From: an uncultured Vicinamibacterales bacterium
GTDB taxonomy: Bacteria; Acidobacteriota; Vicinamibacteria; Vicinamibacterales; UBA8438
Direction: 5' to 3'
Length of the DNA stretch: 64,000 bases
Assembly: GCA_958295905.1 (NCBI GenBank)
Contig: OY282382.1
Location: forward strand, 4,832,910-4,896,909
Shown here piece by piece: positions 62,986 through 64,000 of this stretch. The notes under the pieces were generated by a model. That model was not told the origin of the DNA. It was given only the letters and a program-made list of their open reading frames with translations, and searched no databases. The translations under genes were made by a program, and so were the position numbers. Numbering within the stretch: position 1 is the first letter of the stretch; every line of letters begins with the position of its first letter.

Positions 62986-63179
62986 GGGATCACCGCCGGC
63001 ATCGCCGTCGGCCTGGCGCGCGGGTCGGCGGTCCGATCTCCGGGGCCTCGATGAATCCCGCGCGACCCCTGGGACCGGCGCTGGTCGACGCGGCCCTCCA
63101 TCACCGGTGGGTCTACCTCACCGCGCCCCTCCTCGACGCCGTCCCGGCCGCCGGCGCCGCGAAATATCTGCGGGGGTGA
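62986..63179 (+). pseudogene. Aquaporin/MIP channel remnant (C-terminal part)
   Basis: The last frame reads VGGPISGASMNPARPLGPAL, then VDAALHHRWVYLTAPLLDAV and a stop at 63177-63179. This is the second NPA half-helix and last helix of a MIP channel. The preceding helix (GITAGIAVGLA) is readable from 62986 in a different frame, so at least one frameshift and loss of the N-terminal half have occurred. The flanks 62766-62985 and 63180-63433 show no gene. Confidence 0.65.
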
Positions 63180-63433
63180 TCGGCTCGATTGGACCCGCCC
63201 GCGGGGTCCGGGGATAATGGCGCAGGAGCTCCGGCGCACCGCGCGCCGCGGTTGCCGCAGGCACCCGAGCCGGCCAGAGGATGCCCCTGAGGCCGATCAG
63301 CCGGGGCGCACCGCGCGCCGCGGTTGCCGCAGGCGCCCGAAGCCGTTCGGCGCGGCCTCCGGCCGAACGTCGGGCCGGCCGCCGCGAAGGGCTCCCGCCG
63401 CCTGGGGACGGCGATCCCGCGAGGACAACCGGC

Positions 63434-64000
63434 ATGCCGCAATCACAACCGTTGAAGAAGCGCCTGCGCAACCTGGAGAAGCACCTGTCCCAGGAGAACC
63501 CGATCCTGCTGCAGACCGTCGCGAGCTTCCGCAAGCTCGACCGGGTGTGCTACCGCCTGGGCCTCCTGGCGCCGGAGGACTCGTTCGCGACCCGCATCTC
63601 CTGGTGGCCGATGATCTCGGTGCTGGGAACCTACTCGTCCGGCAAGTCCACCTTCATCAACCACTACGTCGGAGAGGCCCTGCAACTCACCGGAAACCAG
63701 GCCGTCGACGACCGCTTCACGGTGATCTGCTACACGCATGGAGACGAGGCGCGGGTGCTGCCGGGCCTCGCCCTCGACGCCGATCCGCGCTTCTCTTTCT
63801 ACCGGTTGAGCCGCTCCATCGAGGAGCTGGCGGCCGGCGAAGGCCGGCGCATCGACGCCTATCTGCAACTGAAGACCTGCGGCGGCGCGAAGGTGCGGGG
63901 CAAGATCATCGTCGATTCGCCCGGCTTCGACGCGGATGCGCAACGCACGTCCACCCTCCGCATCACGGATCACATCATCGACCTCTCCGACTTGGTGCTG
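63434..64000 (+). CDS. Dynamin-family GTPase (3' truncated by window edge)
   Basis: 189 residues visible and the frame is open to the last base. It begins MPQSQPLKKRLRNLEKHLSQ. The G1 loop is VLGTYSSGKSTFINHYVG (about residues 68-85), the G2 threonine is probably in DDRFTVICYTHGDE, and the G3 motif is IIVDSPGFDAD (about 158-168). The layout of a helix before G1 and a GxYSSGKSTFIN loop is that of bacterial dynamin-like or EHD-like GTPases, which remodel membranes. The remaining domains lie outside the window. Confidence 0.85.
   Translation, partial: MPQSQPLKKRLRNLEKHLSQENPILLQTVASFRKLDRVCYRLGLLAPEDSFATRISWWPMISVLGTYSSGKSTFINHYVGEALQLTGNQAVDDRFTVICYTHGDEARVLPGLALDADPRFSFYRLSRSIEELAAGEGRRIDAYLQLKTCGGAKVRGKIIVDSPGFDADAQRTSTLRITDHIIDLSDLVL

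Overview
The window is high-GC DNA with short spacers and many 4-base stop/start overlaps. It is most likely from a member of the Acidobacteriota. Support comes from an acidobacterial-type VWFA protein (42675-43661), a DUF1592/DUF1552 pair, a large TonB-dependent receptor, GlcG and ankyrin secreted proteins, and an apparent selenocysteine codon. No rRNA or phylogenetic marker is present, so the phylum is an inference.

Layout. 1-2286: 3' part of a PLP aminotransferase, a small basic protein, tRNA-Pro(UGG) and a conserved 163-aa protein. 2307-7985: leftward branched-chain amino-acid operon ilvD-ilvB-ilvN-ilvC, with a promoter, a Val/Ile-rich leader peptide and a transcription attenuator before ilvD; then msrB. 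8809-14222: four paralogous secreted small peptides followed by a SpoIIM-like protein, an ABC ATPase, two membrane proteins and a Cys-rich 406-aa protein of unknown family. This is the best candidate for an undescribed system. 14590-18549: TlpA-like redoxin, dihydroorotase, DUF4399 lipoprotein, small membrane protein. 19043-28782: M1 aminopeptidase, secreted protein, FMN-binding/4Fe-4S membrane pair separated by a 152-bp tandem duplication, FmdB zinc ribbon, DUF1552/DUF1592 pair. 29368-32851: ankyrin protein, GlcG protein, and a redoxin-DsbD-alpha fusion whose redox site reads UGA-Pro-Tyr-Cys (probable selenoprotein). 33420-37369: AAA ATPase, TOPRIM-like protein and DUF262 protein, a probable defence cassette. 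37510-41609: PQQ-propeller protein, secreted protein, RecQ. 42016-48614: VWFA/OmpA pair, DUF218 protein, and the coupled amidase-GerMN-rph-rdgB operon. 48541-54164: leftward pstC-pstA-pstB-phoU-phoB-phoR, without pstS. 54587-64000: TonB receptor, cell-surface protein, lipoprotein, pyruvate kinase, Na/Pi cotransporter, aquaporin remnant and the start of a dynamin-like GTPase.

The intergenic space carries at least two dispersed repeat families. Family A is about 161 bp with 11-bp terminal inverted repeats, with four full copies and one partial. Family B begins with AGGAGTCTGCGCC and abuts the stop codons of two unrelated genes. Short tandem duplications with a period of 59-74 bp recur across the window. 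Remnants of a response regulator, a metallophosphoesterase and an aquaporin also lie between genes.

All assignments come from reading the sequence and from remembered family motifs. No database search was run.
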